Source: Acidimicrobiia bacterium
GTDB taxonomy: Bacteria; Actinomycetota; Acidimicrobiia; Acidimicrobiales; Iamiaceae
Reading direction: 5' to 3'
DNA: 15,305 nucleotides
Assembly: GCA_019247975.1 (NCBI GenBank)
Contig: JAFBAD010000296.1
Coordinates: 1-15,305, forward strand
Below the pieces are notes generated by a model. That model was not told the DNA's origin and did not search any database. It saw only the letters and a list, made by a program, of their open reading frames with translations. Every line of letters begins with the position of its first letter. The first letter of the stretch is position 1. Made by a program: the position numbers and the translations under genes. This document shows, piece by piece, positions 1-7,000 of the stretch.

Positions 1-433
1 CGGCGAGGGCTACTACCGGAACGCCCACGACTTCGAGAGCGCACGGACGCTCCTTCTCGAACCCGCTGGTCCCGAGGGGCCGGGCGTCGTCGTGTTGTGT
101 GCCCATGATCCGCTCACCGGCGTGGACCGTCGAGCCACGACGATCGAAGCACCGGGGGACGCGGTGCTCATCGTCGATGGGGTGTTCGGGATGCGGCCGG
201 AGTACGACGGGTTCTGGGATCTGCGGATCTGGATGGACGTTCCCGCCCCTCTCGCGCTCGAGCGTGGGATCGCCCGCGACACCGACATGGAGGGCGCGGA
301 CGAGTCGCTGCGGCTCCACCGTGATCGGTTCCAACCAGGCGAACGTCTCTACGTCGAGGAGGTCGATCCCAAGTCCAAGGCCGACCTGGTCATCGACAAC
401 ACGGACTTCGCCAACCCGGTGATCGTGCAGTAA
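1..433 (+). CDS. uridine kinase-like protein, C-terminal part (5' truncated)
   Basis: The reading frame is open from base 2 to the TAA at 431-433, giving 143 residues of a P-loop nucleoside kinase of the uridine kinase family, which phosphorylates uridine or cytidine with a nucleoside triphosphate in pyrimidine salvage. The visible part begins with GEGYYRNAHDFESAR, typical of the substrate-binding region. It continues with LCAHDPLTGVD, the Walker-B-like strand AVLIVDGVFGMRPE, the LDVP-like strand IWMDVPAPLALERGIARD with its lid arginines, and a C-terminal LVIDNTDFANPVI strand. The P-loop lies upstream of the window, so catalytic competence cannot be judged. The SurE lipoprotein gene starts 35 bases downstream on the same strand and may be co-transcribed. 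The exact substrate is not proven, because bacterial homologues of this type are often annotated only as nucleoside kinases. Confidence 0.82.
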   Translation, partial: GEGYYRNAHDFESARTLLLEPAGPEGPGVVVLCAHDPLTGVDRRATTIEAPGDAVLIVDGVFGMRPEYDGFWDLRIWMDVPAPLALERGIARDTDMEGADESLRLHRDRFQPGERLYVEEVDPKSKADLVIDNTDFANPVIVQ

Positions 434-468
434 CCATTGCTGCGCAGATCGACTCCATGGAGGGGCAC

Positions 469-1752
469 ATGATCCGGTCCGCACGGCTGCTCGCGCTGGC
501 AGCACTCATGGCGTTGGCAGCCAGCGGTTGCTTCTTCCTCCCGTCGACCGCTCGGCAGCAGGCGGCCGATCCGGGCTCGCTGCGCTGGTGGTGCACTGCG
601 TCGAACCTCCCGGACCTCGACGCCTCCGACTGCCGCCGCGAGTCAGGGCAGCTGGATGTCGCGCTCGGCGCTGCGTACCGCTACCCGCACGCAGCGGACG
701 CGAAGGCGGCCGGTGCAACGGCTCACGCCTACGCGGCGGGGATCGGTGCGCGCTTCGTGTTCGCCGCGCCGCACGCGTTCTCGTTCGGCGACCCCGACAC
801 GCTGCTGTACACGGGCACCGCAGGGACCGCGCAGCTCGCCGGCCTCGAGTGGAACGTCCCGGGCACCGCAGCGCCGGCGGGCTTCGCCGGCTCGCACGAC
901 AGGTGGACGCAGGGGACCGCGGGCGTCTGGACGCTCCGCGTCTGGATCGTGCGTCCGTTCGAGCGCCAGGACGACGTCTTCGCGACCTCCCACCCGTGCC
1001 TGGCGTCGACCGGGCCCGTCTTCAGCCTGACCGCCGCCTGCTCCACCTCGACCCACCCGCAACCGCTCCAGATCCTCGTCACCAACGACGACGGGTACGA
1101 CGCGCCGGGCATCGACGCGGTCGTGGAAGGGCTGCGCGGGCTTCCCGGCGTGCAGGTCTCGGTAATCGCGCCGCTCGAGAACCAGAGCGGCGCCGGCGGA
1201 CAGACGACCGACGGTCCCCTCTCGGCCAGCTCGCGCCACACGCTCAGCGGCTATCCGGTGACCGCAGTGGACGGGTACCCGGCGGACTCGGTCATCTACG
1301 CGATCCGCGACCTGCACCTGAACCCGGATCTCGTGGTCAGCGGGTTGAACGCGGGCCAGAACCTCGGACCGGTCGTGAACGTGTCAGGCACCGTGGGCGC
1401 GGCCCGTCGCGGCACGCGCTACTTCATCCCGGCGCTCGCTTCATCCCAGGGCTTCGGTGCCGGCGGCGCGCCGGAGGACTACCCGACGGGCGTGCAGGCC
1501 GTCCTGGCCTGGGTGCGCGACTTCCGCCTCGGTCGGGCCGGGCCGCCGTTCCAGACCGTCGCCAACCTCAACGTGCCGACGTGCGCAGCCGGCTCCTCGC
1601 CGCGCGGCACGGTCCTCGTCCCGCCGGCCGCGGCGCTCGACGGCCGCCACTACGGCCCGAGCGACTGCACCTCCACCCAGACGAAGCCGGCTGACGACGT
1701 CGACGGGTTCGACTGGGGCTACATCACGCTGTCGGACGTCGGCGCCGGCTGA
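469..1752 (+). CDS. SurE-domain lipoprotein (secreted survival-protein-like phosphatase)
   Basis: A 427-residue protein. The start at 469 is preferred over the in-frame ATG at 457 because GGAGG at 459-463 lies just before it. The N-terminus is a lipoprotein signal with lipobox ASGC and modified Cys21. Residues about 25-190 form an extracytoplasmic domain with WWC (Cys42), DC (Cys55), GFAGSHDRW and a final VWIVRPF strand. I recall this pattern from actinobacterial secreted proteins of unknown function. Residues about 200-427 are a SurE fold: ILVTNDDG (Asp207, Asp208), IAPLENQSG (Ser240) and VVSGLNAGQN (Asn294) match the metal ligands of SurE 5'/3'-nucleotidases and polyphosphatases. The family's PADC motif reads PADS. 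SurE is normally a cytoplasmic enzyme of about 250 residues, so the lipid anchor and extra domain are unusual. It may release phosphate from extracellular nucleotides, but the substrate is inferred. Confidence 0.88.
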   Translation: MIRSARLLALAALMALAASGCFFLPSTARQQAADPGSLRWWCTASNLPDLDASDCRRESGQLDVALGAAYRYPHAADAKAAGATAHAYAAGIGARFVFAAPHAFSFGDPDTLLYTGTAGTAQLAGLEWNVPGTAAPAGFAGSHDRWTQGTAGVWTLRVWIVRPFERQDDVFATSHPCLASTGPVFSLTAACSTSTHPQPLQILVTNDDGYDAPGIDAVVEGLRGLPGVQVSVIAPLENQSGAGGQTTDGPLSASSRHTLSGYPVTAVDGYPADSVIYAIRDLHLNPDLVVSGLNAGQNLGPVVNVSGTVGAARRGTRYFIPALASSQGFGAGGAPEDYPTGVQAVLAWVRDFRLGRAGPPFQTVANLNVPTCAAGSSPRGTVLVPPAAALDGRHYGPSDCTSTQTKPADDVDGFDWGYITLSDVGAG

Positions 1753-1769
1753 CGCCGCGTCGTCGGCGT
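1752..1769 (+). terminator. possible hairpin after the SurE lipoprotein gene
   Basis: ACGCCG and CGGCGT form a perfect 6-bp GC stem around a 6-base loop, directly at the SurE stop codon. There is no U-tract, so it could act as a weak actinobacterial-style terminator or be chance in GC-rich DNA. Confidence 0.25.
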
Positions 1770-1785
1770 GGGTAGGTGGGTGCCC

Positions 1786-1941
1786 ATGACCTCAACCGTG
1801 CTCTGGATCATCGCCGCGATCCTCGTGATCGTCGGCATCGTGCAGCTGCTGCAAGGCCAGATCATCTTCGGGATCGTGCTGATCGTCATCGGGTGCCTCG
1901 TGGGCCCGGGCGGTTACTCGATCTTCAACCGCAGAGCCTGA
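1786..1941 (+). CDS. 51-residue hydrophobic membrane protein
   Basis: An ATG at 1786 opens a 51-codon frame ending in TGA at 1939-1941. The product has two hydrophobic stretches, about residues 5-22 (VLWIIAAILVIVGIVQLL) and 26-40, and a GPGGYSIFNRRA tail. The short QGQ turn between them suggests a helical hairpin. Similar tiny proteins ending in a GPGG-type motif are, as I recall, common unannotated genes in actinobacteria; no function is known to me. A TAGGTG hexamer lies 7 bases before the ATG, the spacing seen at leaderless starts here, although its last base deviates from TANNNT. It converges with the amidase gene, whose stop is 20 bases away. The strong bias to Ile, Val and Leu and the clean frame argue that it is real. 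Confidence 0.6.
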   Translation: MTSTVLWIIAAILVIVGIVQLLQGQIIFGIVLIVIGCLVGPGGYSIFNRRA

Positions 1942-1961
1942 CGGTCAGCAGGTCGTCCGGC

Positions 1962-3410
1962 TCACAGGGGCGGCGGGATGAACCCCGAGCCGGCCGCCTC
2001 GTCGAGGCTGCGCGCGATCTCGACCATCCGCAGGTCGGTGAGGTACGGACCGACCACCTGCACACCCACCGGGAGCCCGTCCGACGCAGGACCGGTCGGT
2101 AGGGCGACCACCGGCAGCAGCACGCTCCCTATCGCGCCGCACCATGCGATCGCGTGCATGTGGGGGCACGCGACGCCGTCCACGTCGAGCTGCCGCTCGA
2201 GCATGCTGCGATCGGTGTCGTGCGGGAACGCAGTCGTCGGCATGATCGGCGCGAGGACCGCGTCGTAGCGCTCGAACACCGCGGCCCAGGCGGACCGCTG
2301 CAGCTGGCGCTGCTGGTCGGCGCGTGCCCACGTCCGGTACCGGGAGACCATCGCCCGGCCCGCCGACAGCACGAGGTCCTCACCGTCCACGTCGGCCAGC
2401 TCGGCCATGCCCGCGTACACGTCGTCGGGCATGCCCGTTCCGATGATCGGCAGGACCATGTCCTGCCAGGCGCGCATCCCGTCGCTCAACGGCACCGGGA
2501 GCGGGATGGCGTCGACCGCGATGCCGGCGTCCGCGAGCCGCCCGGCGAACGCCTCGAGACCGGCGGTGACGACCGACGAGACCGGGATCAGGTCGCGGCC
2601 CTGGTCGAACACGGTCGCGATCCGCAGGGATCGCGGATCGATCGGCGGACCAGCGTCGAGCTCCACCCGCCAGGCGACGGCGTTCTCGGGCAGCGGCCCG
2701 GCGAGCAGCTCGATGCCCGTCCGGAGGTCGTCGATGCTGCGGGCGATCGGCCCGTTGCAGTTCACATCGGCTTCCAGGAGGGATCCCGGCGGCCCTGGGA
2801 TGTGACCACGGCTCGGCACGAGGCCCCACGAAGGCTTGAGTCCGTAGACGCCGTTGAAGTGCGACGGGATGCGGATCGATCCGCCGATGTCGCTGCCGAG
2901 CTCGAGCGGGGTCATCCCGGCGGCGACTGCGGCCGCCGAGCCACCGGACGACCCGCCGGCCGTGCGGCTCGTGTCCCTCGGGTTGTTGGTGCGTCCGTAG
3001 ACCTCGTTGTAGGTCTGGAAGTCGCCGGCGTAGAGGGGCGTGTTGGTCTTCCCGAAGATCACCGCGCCGGCGGCCTTGAGTCGCCCGACCGCGATCGCGT
3101 CGGTCGACGGCACGTGGTCCTTCAGCTCGGGTGCGCCCGACGTCGTGACGAGCCCCTCGGTCTCCCAGACGTCCTTCACGGTCATCGGCACGCCGTGGAG
3201 CGGGCCGAGCGCGCCGCCGCGCGCCACTGCGTCGTCGGCCGCGGCGGCAGCGGCGCGGGCGCGCTCGACGTCGAGCGCGACGACGGCGTTGATCGCCGGG
3301 TTGACCTCGTCGACGCGGGCGAGGAGCTGGTCGAGCACCTCGCGGCTCGACACCTCCTTGCGGGCGATGGCTGCGCTGATCTCGGTCGCCGAGGCGAGCG
3401 TCACGTCCAT
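1962..3410 (-). CDS. amidase-signature family hydrolase
   Basis: A 482-residue amidase-signature enzyme, which hydrolyses a carboxamide through a Ser-cisSer-Lys triad. All three residues are visible with canonical spacing: Lys79 in MTVKD, Ser154 in GGSSGGSA and Ser178 in SDIGGSIR. The 99-residue Lys-to-nucleophile distance equals that of fatty acid amide hydrolase. Length is normal, there is no signal peptide, and the enzyme is probably cytoplasmic. It is unlikely to be the GatA subunit of the tRNA amidotransferase, since no gatB or gatC is nearby; substrate cannot be read from sequence. The ATG at 3410 is supported by a TACCGT hexamer ending 7 bases upstream. The EEP-family gene lies 21 bases upstream on the same strand, so the two could also be co-transcribed. 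Confidence 0.92.
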   Translation of the reverse strand: MDVTLASATEISAAIARKEVSSREVLDQLLARVDEVNPAINAVVALDVERARAAAAAADDAVARGGALGPLHGVPMTVKDVWETEGLVTTSGAPELKDHVPSTDAIAVGRLKAAGAVIFGKTNTPLYAGDFQTYNEVYGRTNNPRDTSRTAGGSSGGSAAAVAAGMTPLELGSDIGGSIRIPSHFNGVYGLKPSWGLVPSRGHIPGPPGSLLEADVNCNGPIARSIDDLRTGIELLAGPLPENAVAWRVELDAGPPIDPRSLRIATVFDQGRDLIPVSSVVTAGLEAFAGRLADAGIAVDAIPLPVPLSDGMRAWQDMVLPIIGTGMPDDVYAGMAELADVDGEDLVLSAGRAMVSRYRTWARADQQRQLQRSAWAAVFERYDAVLAPIMPTTAFPHDTDRSMLERQLDVDGVACPHMHAIAWCGAIGSVLLPVVALPTGPASDGLPVGVQVVGPYLTDLRMVEIARSLDEAAGSGFIPPPL

Positions 3411-3417
3411 GCGACGG

Positions 3418-3423
3418 ACGGTA
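3418..3423 (-). promoter_or_regulatory. putative -10 of a leaderless amidase promoter
   Basis: On the minus strand TACCGT (TANNNT) is followed by 7 bases and then the amidase ATG, placing the transcription start at or next to the start codon. No -35 was identified. Confidence 0.4.
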
Positions 3424-3431
3424 CCGCGGCC

Positions 3432-4319
3432 CTATGCCGGGCGGTCGGGCCAGACGATGTCGACCACCAGACCGGCGTGGTCGCTGGCGAGCACCCCGGT
3501 GATCGGCTCGTGGAACGCGAGCTCGGCCCGCAGCACCCGGCCAGCGCCGCTCGCGCGCAGGAACGGGTCGCCGACGAACACGTAGTCGATGCGCTTGCGG
3601 TGGACGTTCAGCGCGGCCGCGATCGGGTTCTTCCGCCAGTCCTGCGTGTCGCCAGGACCGTCACCCGCGACCCGCCAAGCGTCCTGGAAGAAGGTCGTGC
3701 GGCCATCGATCGCGGTGAGCGAGCTGAGGAACCGGATCTCGTCGCTGTCGGGCTCAGCGTTGAAGTCGCCGCAGAGGATGGGCGGCATCGCCGCGCGCCG
3801 CGTGCCAGGTGTGAAGTCGTCGAGAGCGCCTCTGACCGCGCGGATGTGGTCGTCGATCGCGCGCACCTGCACCTGCCGGTGGCGACCGTCCTGCGGCGCC
3901 GCCGCGAGGTGGCACGCGAACACGTCGAGCCCTGCGGTGCGGGCCCACACGAGCTCCCACGGGACACCGGCCACCGCGGGCTGCACTCCTGCGGCCAGCG
4001 GGAGCAGGACGTGGTCGCTCTCGTCGATGGGCCAGCGGGACAGCACCGCCGATCCGAACCGCAGGTCCGGGTCGGACCGGCCCAGCGCCGAGAACGGCGC
4101 TCCGCCGAAGGAGCGATGCCATCGGACCGCGGGCATCTGGTCGGCGATCCAGCCGGCGGTGTTCGGCGTCGTCGCGTCCTCCCAGATCTCCTCGAGGCAC
4201 ACGACATCGGGCTCCAGCCGCTCGAGCCACGCCACGATCTCGAACCGCCGCTCGGGCCACCCCGGTTCCAGCAGCGACCCGGCGTTGAGCTGCACGACCC
4301 GCAGCGTCCCTTCGGGCAC
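3432..4319 (-). CDS. endonuclease/exonuclease/phosphatase (EEP) family protein
   Basis: A 295-residue EEP-fold metal-dependent phosphoesterase (DNase I, exonuclease III and sphingomyelinase superfamily). The catalytic set is complete: Asn12 in QLNAGS, Glu44 in CLEEIW, His137 in FACHL, Asp185 and Asn187 in CGDFNAEPDSDEI, Asp245 in RIDYVFVGDP, and the final Asp280-His281 in SDHAGLV. It is therefore expected to cleave phosphodiesters or phosphomonoesters with Mg2+. There is no signal peptide, so it probably acts in the cytoplasm. The family covers DNA, RNA, lipid and inositol-phosphate substrates, and this sequence does not point to one. The GTG start at 4319 is supported by a TAGGGT hexamer ending 6 bases upstream. 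It is divergent from the DUF6886 gene across 31 bases. Confidence 0.9.
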   Translation of the reverse strand: MPEGTLRVVQLNAGSLLEPGWPERRFEIVAWLERLEPDVVCLEEIWEDATTPNTAGWIADQMPAVRWHRSFGGAPFSALGRSDPDLRFGSAVLSRWPIDESDHVLLPLAAGVQPAVAGVPWELVWARTAGLDVFACHLAAAPQDGRHRQVQVRAIDDHIRAVRGALDDFTPGTRRAAMPPILCGDFNAEPDSDEIRFLSSLTAIDGRTTFFQDAWRVAGDGPGDTQDWRKNPIAAALNVHRKRIDYVFVGDPFLRASGAGRVLRAELAFHEPITGVLASDHAGLVVDIVWPDRPA

Positions 4320-4325
4320 CGCGGG

Positions 4326-4331
4326 ACCCTA
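4326..4331 (-). promoter_or_regulatory. putative -10 of a leaderless EEP-gene promoter
   Basis: TAGGGT on the minus strand, then six bases, then GTG. This spacing would start the mRNA at the start codon. It lies inside the 31-base divergent gap shared with the DUF6886 gene. Confidence 0.4.
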
Positions 4332-4350
4332 CCGGCGCGATGATGCGGCA

Positions 4351-4863
4351 GTGGCCGGCGGGGTCCTGTTCCACTTCAGCGAGGACCCCGGCATCGAGCG
4401 GTTCGTGCCCCACGTGCCGGCGTCGAACCCGACGCAGCAGCCGGCGGTCTGGGCCATCGACGAGGACCACGCGCCGCTCTACTGGTTCCCGCGCGACTGC
4501 CCGCGGGTGACCGTCTGGCCGTGGGACGACGCGGGGCTCCCCGACTTCCAAGCGGCCTTCGCGACGCGCGCGCCGAGGCTGCACGCGATCGAGTCCCGCT
4601 GGCTCGAGCGCATGCGCACCGTGGAGCTGTTCCGCTACGACCTGCCCGACGACACGTTCGAACCGTGGGCCGACGCGCACGGCCAGTACGTCTCGCGGGT
4701 CGACGTCGTGCCGGTCTCGGTGCAGCCGGTCGGCGACCTCGTGGCGCTGCACGATCGAGCCGGCATCGAACTTCGGGTGGTGGACTCGCTCCACGCGATC
4801 CGCGCGCAGGCGATCAGCGACGACTGGAACTTCAGCATCGTCCGCTGGATGAACGCGACCTGA
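4351..4863 (+). CDS. DUF6886 family protein
   Basis: A 170-residue protein that I recognise as the DUF6886 type from its opening GVLFHFSEDPGIERFVPHVP and the internal AVWAIDEDHAPLYWFPRDCPR. No signal peptide or membrane segment is visible. It is rich in aromatic, Asp, Glu and His residues, and the C-terminal part holds SLHAIRAQAISDDWNFSIVRWMNA. The biochemical function is unknown; such genes are usually single and short. The GTG at 4351 is the only sensible start, since the two nearby ATGs at 4340 and 4343 are in another frame and earlier in-frame codons lie within the divergent EEP gene. GATGAT ends 6 bases before the GTG and could be a weak -10 (A2 and T6 conserved). It converges with the HAD gene, with 8 bases between stops. 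Confidence 0.82.
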   Translation: MAGGVLFHFSEDPGIERFVPHVPASNPTQQPAVWAIDEDHAPLYWFPRDCPRVTVWPWDDAGLPDFQAAFATRAPRLHAIESRWLERMRTVELFRYDLPDDTFEPWADAHGQYVSRVDVVPVSVQPVGDLVALHDRAGIELRVVDSLHAIRAQAISDDWNFSIVRWMNAT

Positions 4864-4871
4864 CCGGGATC

Positions 4872-5483
4872 TCAGACCGGTAGGCCGAGCGCGCGCATCT
4901 CGGCGCGGACCTGCGGCGCGTCGGCGAACACGATCCCGGCGAAGCCACATGCGATCGCACCGTCGACGTTCCGGGCGACGTCGTCGACGAACACCGCGTG
5001 CGCCGGATCGACGGCGAAGCGGTCGGTGAGGAGCCGGAAGATCGCCGGGTCCGGCTTCGTGAGCTTCTCGACGCCCGAGATGACGACCCCGTCGAGCTCG
5101 GCCAGCATGGGCCAGGCCTCGACGATCGCCGGCCACGGCTCCTCGGGCATGTTGCTGAGGCCGTACTGGCGGACACCGCTGGACCGCAGCTCCTCGACCA
5201 GCTCGTGCATCCCCGGGATCGGCCCGGCGATCATCTCCACGTAGCGCTCGCAGTAGACGTCGATCGCCGCCGCGTGGTCCGGGAACTCCGTGCGGCGGAC
5301 CGGCAGCGTGTCGGCGAAGCGCACCCCCGCGTCGTGCTGGAAGTGCCACTCGCGTGGGCACACGACGGTGAGGAAGTGGTCGAGCTCCTCCTCGGTCTCG
5401 AACACCTTGCGGTACAGGTGCGCCGGGTCCCAGTCGAACAGCACACCACCGAAGTCCCACACCACCACGTCGACCGAGGCCAT
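4872..5483 (-). CDS. HAD-superfamily hydrolase (YihX-like phosphatase)
   Basis: A 203-residue haloacid dehalogenase-superfamily protein. Motif I is VVVWDFGGVLFDWD, with nucleophile Asp10; the second Asp of the usual DxD is replaced by Gly, as in YihX-like members (DLGNV). Motif II is YGLSN (Ser110, Asn111), motif III Lys143 in LTKPDPAIF, and motif IV Asp167-Asp168 in VFVDDVARN. The helical cap occupies about residues 18-90. This layout fits a subfamily IA phosphatase acting on a small phosphorylated metabolite such as a sugar phosphate; the substrate is not determined. The ATG start at 5483 is divergent from tadA, leaving a 17-base gap. The two promoter regions must therefore overlap or lie within the opposite gene. 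Confidence 0.9.
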   Translation of the reverse strand: MASVDVVVWDFGGVLFDWDPAHLYRKVFETEEELDHFLTVVCPREWHFQHDAGVRFADTLPVRRTEFPDHAAAIDVYCERYVEMIAGPIPGMHELVEELRSSGVRQYGLSNMPEEPWPAIVEAWPMLAELDGVVISGVEKLTKPDPAIFRLLTDRFAVDPAHAVFVDDVARNVDGAIACGFAGIVFADAPQVRAEMRALGLPV

Positions 5484-5487
5484 CCCG

Positions 5488-5493
5488 TAGCTT
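5488..5493 (+). promoter_or_regulatory. putative -10 of a leaderless tadA promoter
   Basis: TAGCTT followed by 7 bases and the GTG at 5501. It overlaps the alternative TTG at 5492, so a transcript from here could not use that codon. This favours the GTG start. Confidence 0.42.
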
Positions 5494-5500
5494 GCCGCTC

Positions 5501-5956
5501 GTGGACGACGAAGAGGCGATGGGCGTCGCGCTCGACGAGGCGCGCGCCGCGCTCGGCCACGGTGACGTGCCGATCGGCGCCGTCGTGCTGGCCGCCGACG
5601 GCACCGTCGTCGCCCGCCGCCACAACGAGCGCGAGCGGCGCGCCGACCCGACCGCGCACGCCGAGGTGCTCGCGCTGCGCGACGCGGCCGAGGCCACGGG
5701 CAGTTGGCGGCTGACCGGCATGATCCTCGTCGTGACGCTCGAACCGTGCCCGATGTGCGCCGGCGCCGCGTGGTCGGCGCAGGTCGGCCGGGTCGTGTTC
5801 GGCGCCGCCGACCTCAAGGCCGGCGCCACCGGATCGCTCTACAACATCGCCGTCGACCAGCGCCTCAACCACACGTCGGACGTGCGGGCCGGGGTCCGGG
5901 CCGACGAGTGCGCGGCCCTGCTCACGGACTTCTTCGCCGGCCTGCGGGGCGCCTGA
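5501..5956 (+). CDS. tadA: tRNA(adenine-34) deaminase TadA
   Basis: A 151-residue zinc deaminase that converts A34 to inosine in the wobble position of tRNA-Arg(ACG). The zinc site is complete: His53 and catalytic Glu55 in TAHAEVLALRDAA, and Cys83/Cys86 in LEPCPMCAGA. The family-typical GDVPIGAVVL, RHNERE, GSWRL and GATGSLYNI segments are present, and the last two help distinguish tRNA deaminases from other nucleoside deaminases. The GTG start at 5501 is chosen because TAGCTT ends 7 bases before it; TTG at 5492 and ATG at 5519 are alternatives. The tRNA-Ser gene starts 20 bases after its stop but appears to have its own -10. Length is standard and nothing suggests loss of function. Confidence 0.95.
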   Translation: MDDEEAMGVALDEARAALGHGDVPIGAVVLAADGTVVARRHNERERRADPTAHAEVLALRDAAEATGSWRLTGMILVVTLEPCPMCAGAAWSAQVGRVVFGAADLKAGATGSLYNIAVDQRLNHTSDVRAGVRADECAALLTDFFAGLRGA

Positions 5957-5963
5957 ACCCGGC

Positions 5964-5969
5964 TACCCT
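5964..5969 (+). promoter_or_regulatory. putative -10 of the tRNA-Ser promoter
   Basis: TACCCT stands 7 bases before the first base of the mature tRNA. If it is a -10 element, transcription would begin at or within a base of the mature 5' end. No convincing -35 is seen. Confidence 0.35.
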
Positions 5970-5976
5970 GCGAGGC

Positions 5977-6063
5977 GGAGGGTTGCCGGAGCGGACGAAC
6001 GGGACGGTCTCGAAAACCGTTGTGGCTCTCGGGTCACCGTGGGTTCAAATCCCACACCCTCCG
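5977..6063 (+). tRNA. tRNA-Ser (anticodon CGA)
   Basis: An 87-base class II tRNA. The acceptor stem GGAGGGT (5977-5983) pairs with ACCCTCC (6056-6062), with G6063 as discriminator. The anticodon stem ACGGT/ACCGT (6004-6008 and 6016-6020) encloses the loop CTCGAAA, giving anticodon CGA at 6011-6013, which reads the serine codon UCG. A long variable arm (about 6021-6038) is typical of tRNA-Ser, and the T arm is GTGGG-TTCAAAT-CCCAC (6039-6055). The 3' CCA is not encoded and must be added by CCA-adding enzyme. The serine identity follows from both anticodon and variable arm. Confidence 0.97.
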
Positions 6064-6084
6064 CTCACGCGATCAGCGTCGTTT

Positions 6085-6126
6085 CTGCGTGCAGTTCTGT
6101 ACAGATCTGTACAGAACTGCACGCAG
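6085..6126. repeat. perfect 42-base palindrome between tRNA-Ser and a convergent operon
   Basis: The arms CTGCGTGCAG... and ...CTGCACGCAG match perfectly over 21 bp each with no central spacer, around AGATCT. Two copies of CTGTACAGA-T/A lie 10 bases apart in the centre. In RNA the stem can extend by one G-U and two A-U pairs. It sits 21 bases after tRNA-Ser and 28 bases after the end of the convergent PF10118 gene. A bidirectional terminator is the simplest reading, since symmetric hairpins between convergent genes are common in actinobacteria. There is no U-tract on either strand. The TGTACA repeats could alternatively be binding sites for a dimeric regulator. Confidence 0.9.
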
Positions 6127-6154
6127 GAAGCCGTGTCCGGGACCGGTAATGCGG

Positions 6155-7000
6155 TCAGGTCGATGTCCACACCGGCATCGAGCCCGTCTCCGGGTCGTGC
6201 TGCGCCAGCCACGCCGGGAGGAACACCGGGTCGGTGAAGTCACCGGGATGGTGGCTCGGCAGGGCGGACACGACCATCGTCGGGATGAGCACGAAGGCGA
6301 GGCTCAGGCTCAGTCGGGCGAGGCCGAACCACGTGGCCGGCGAGCGGAGCCGGCGTTCGCCGTGCAGCTGGAGGAGCGCGCCGACGATCGTGAACAGCAC
6401 CAGTGACGTGAACCCCCACGTCATCGCCCAGGCGTACCGCAGGCGAGATCCATCGGTGGCCTCGAAGACGTCGTAGGTGTTCGCCTTGTGCTCGACCTCC
6501 TCGGCGAGGTGCCAGAGGAAGAGCGTCGTCGGGACCGGATCGGCCCCGCGGAACTCCGAGAGGTGGCTCTCGGTCCAGCGGGCGACCGCGTAGGAGATGG
6601 TCTCGCCGCCGGCGGCGTACGCGACCCGGAACCGCGGACTGCGCTTCCAGATCCAGTCCGCGTGCCGAGCCATGAGGCGCTGCAGGCCGACGGTCGACGG
6701 GTAACGGGCCGAGACCAGGTCGTTGAACCGCTTGTGCTGGGTGTGGTGCCCGGTCTCCTGGCGGATGTAGCTCTCGCTGCGCGCCCGCAGGTCGTCGTCG
6801 ATCCGATCGAACGTCGACCGCACGGCCTTGATGAAGAGCGGTTCGGCATAGGGCATCCCGAGCGAGATGGCGTTCGCCGCGGCCGCCAGCTCAGGCCGGT
6901 GCGGCACCCACATCGGGTCGAAGTCGTCGTCGTAGGTGAACGACACCCGGCGGACGGGCAGCGGCCGGGGGCCCGACGGCGGAGCCGATGTGGCGATCAC
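6155..7000 (-). CDS. PF10118-type predicted metal-dependent hydrolase, ferritin-like, membrane-associated
   Basis: A 281-residue protein of the 'predicted metal-dependent hydrolase' family (PF10118, COG3687). Candidate metal ligands are Glu82, His85/86 and His89 in RQETGHHTQHKRFN, Glu133 in GGETISY, and the HLAEEVEHK block (His164, Glu167, Glu168, Glu170, His171). The spacing resembles a ferritin-like di-metal four-helix bundle. Two hydrophobic helices follow at about 189-211 and 225-247, so the protein is probably anchored in the membrane. Its function is unknown. The GTG start overlaps the TGA of the DedA-PAP2 gene as GTGA, indicating translational coupling, and an in-frame TAG two codons upstream excludes an earlier start. 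AGGAGG-like bases abut the GTG. It is the last gene of the uppP operon. Confidence 0.83.
   Translation of the reverse strand: MIATSAPPSGPRPLPVRRVSFTYDDDFDPMWVPHRPELAAAANAISLGMPYAEPLFIKAVRSTFDRIDDDLRARSESYIRQETGHHTQHKRFNDLVSARYPSTVGLQRLMARHADWIWKRSPRFRVAYAAGGETISYAVARWTESHLSEFRGADPVPTTLFLWHLAEEVEHKANTYDVFEATDGSRLRYAWAMTWGFTSLVLFTIVGALLQLHGERRLRSPATWFGLARLSLSLAFVLIPTMVVSALPSHHPGDFTDPVFLPAWLAQHDPETGSMPVWTST

Noticed and set aside
1962..3410. Amidase as GatA of the Glu-tRNA(Gln) amidotransferase
   Set aside because: No gatB or gatC is nearby, and nothing beyond the generic amidase signature supports that specific role.
2154..4343. A 729-codon plus-strand open frame opposite the amidase and EEP genes
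   Set aside because: Its translation is a low-complexity Arg/Val/Asp/His-rich product with no domain. The opposite strand carries two genes with complete catalytic motifs, so this is a GC-rich shadow frame.
3754..5829. A 691-codon minus-strand open frame across DUF6886, HAD and tadA genes
   Set aside because: The product is Arg/Ala-rich without motifs and overlaps several clearly functional genes; it is a third-position GC artefact.
6085..6126. The 42-base palindrome as a LexA box or as a phage attachment site at the tRNA
   Set aside because: The half-sites read GTTC...GAAC, opposite to the GAAC-N4-GTTC order of actinobacterial SOS boxes. No integrase gene, duplicated tRNA end or island lies next to it.
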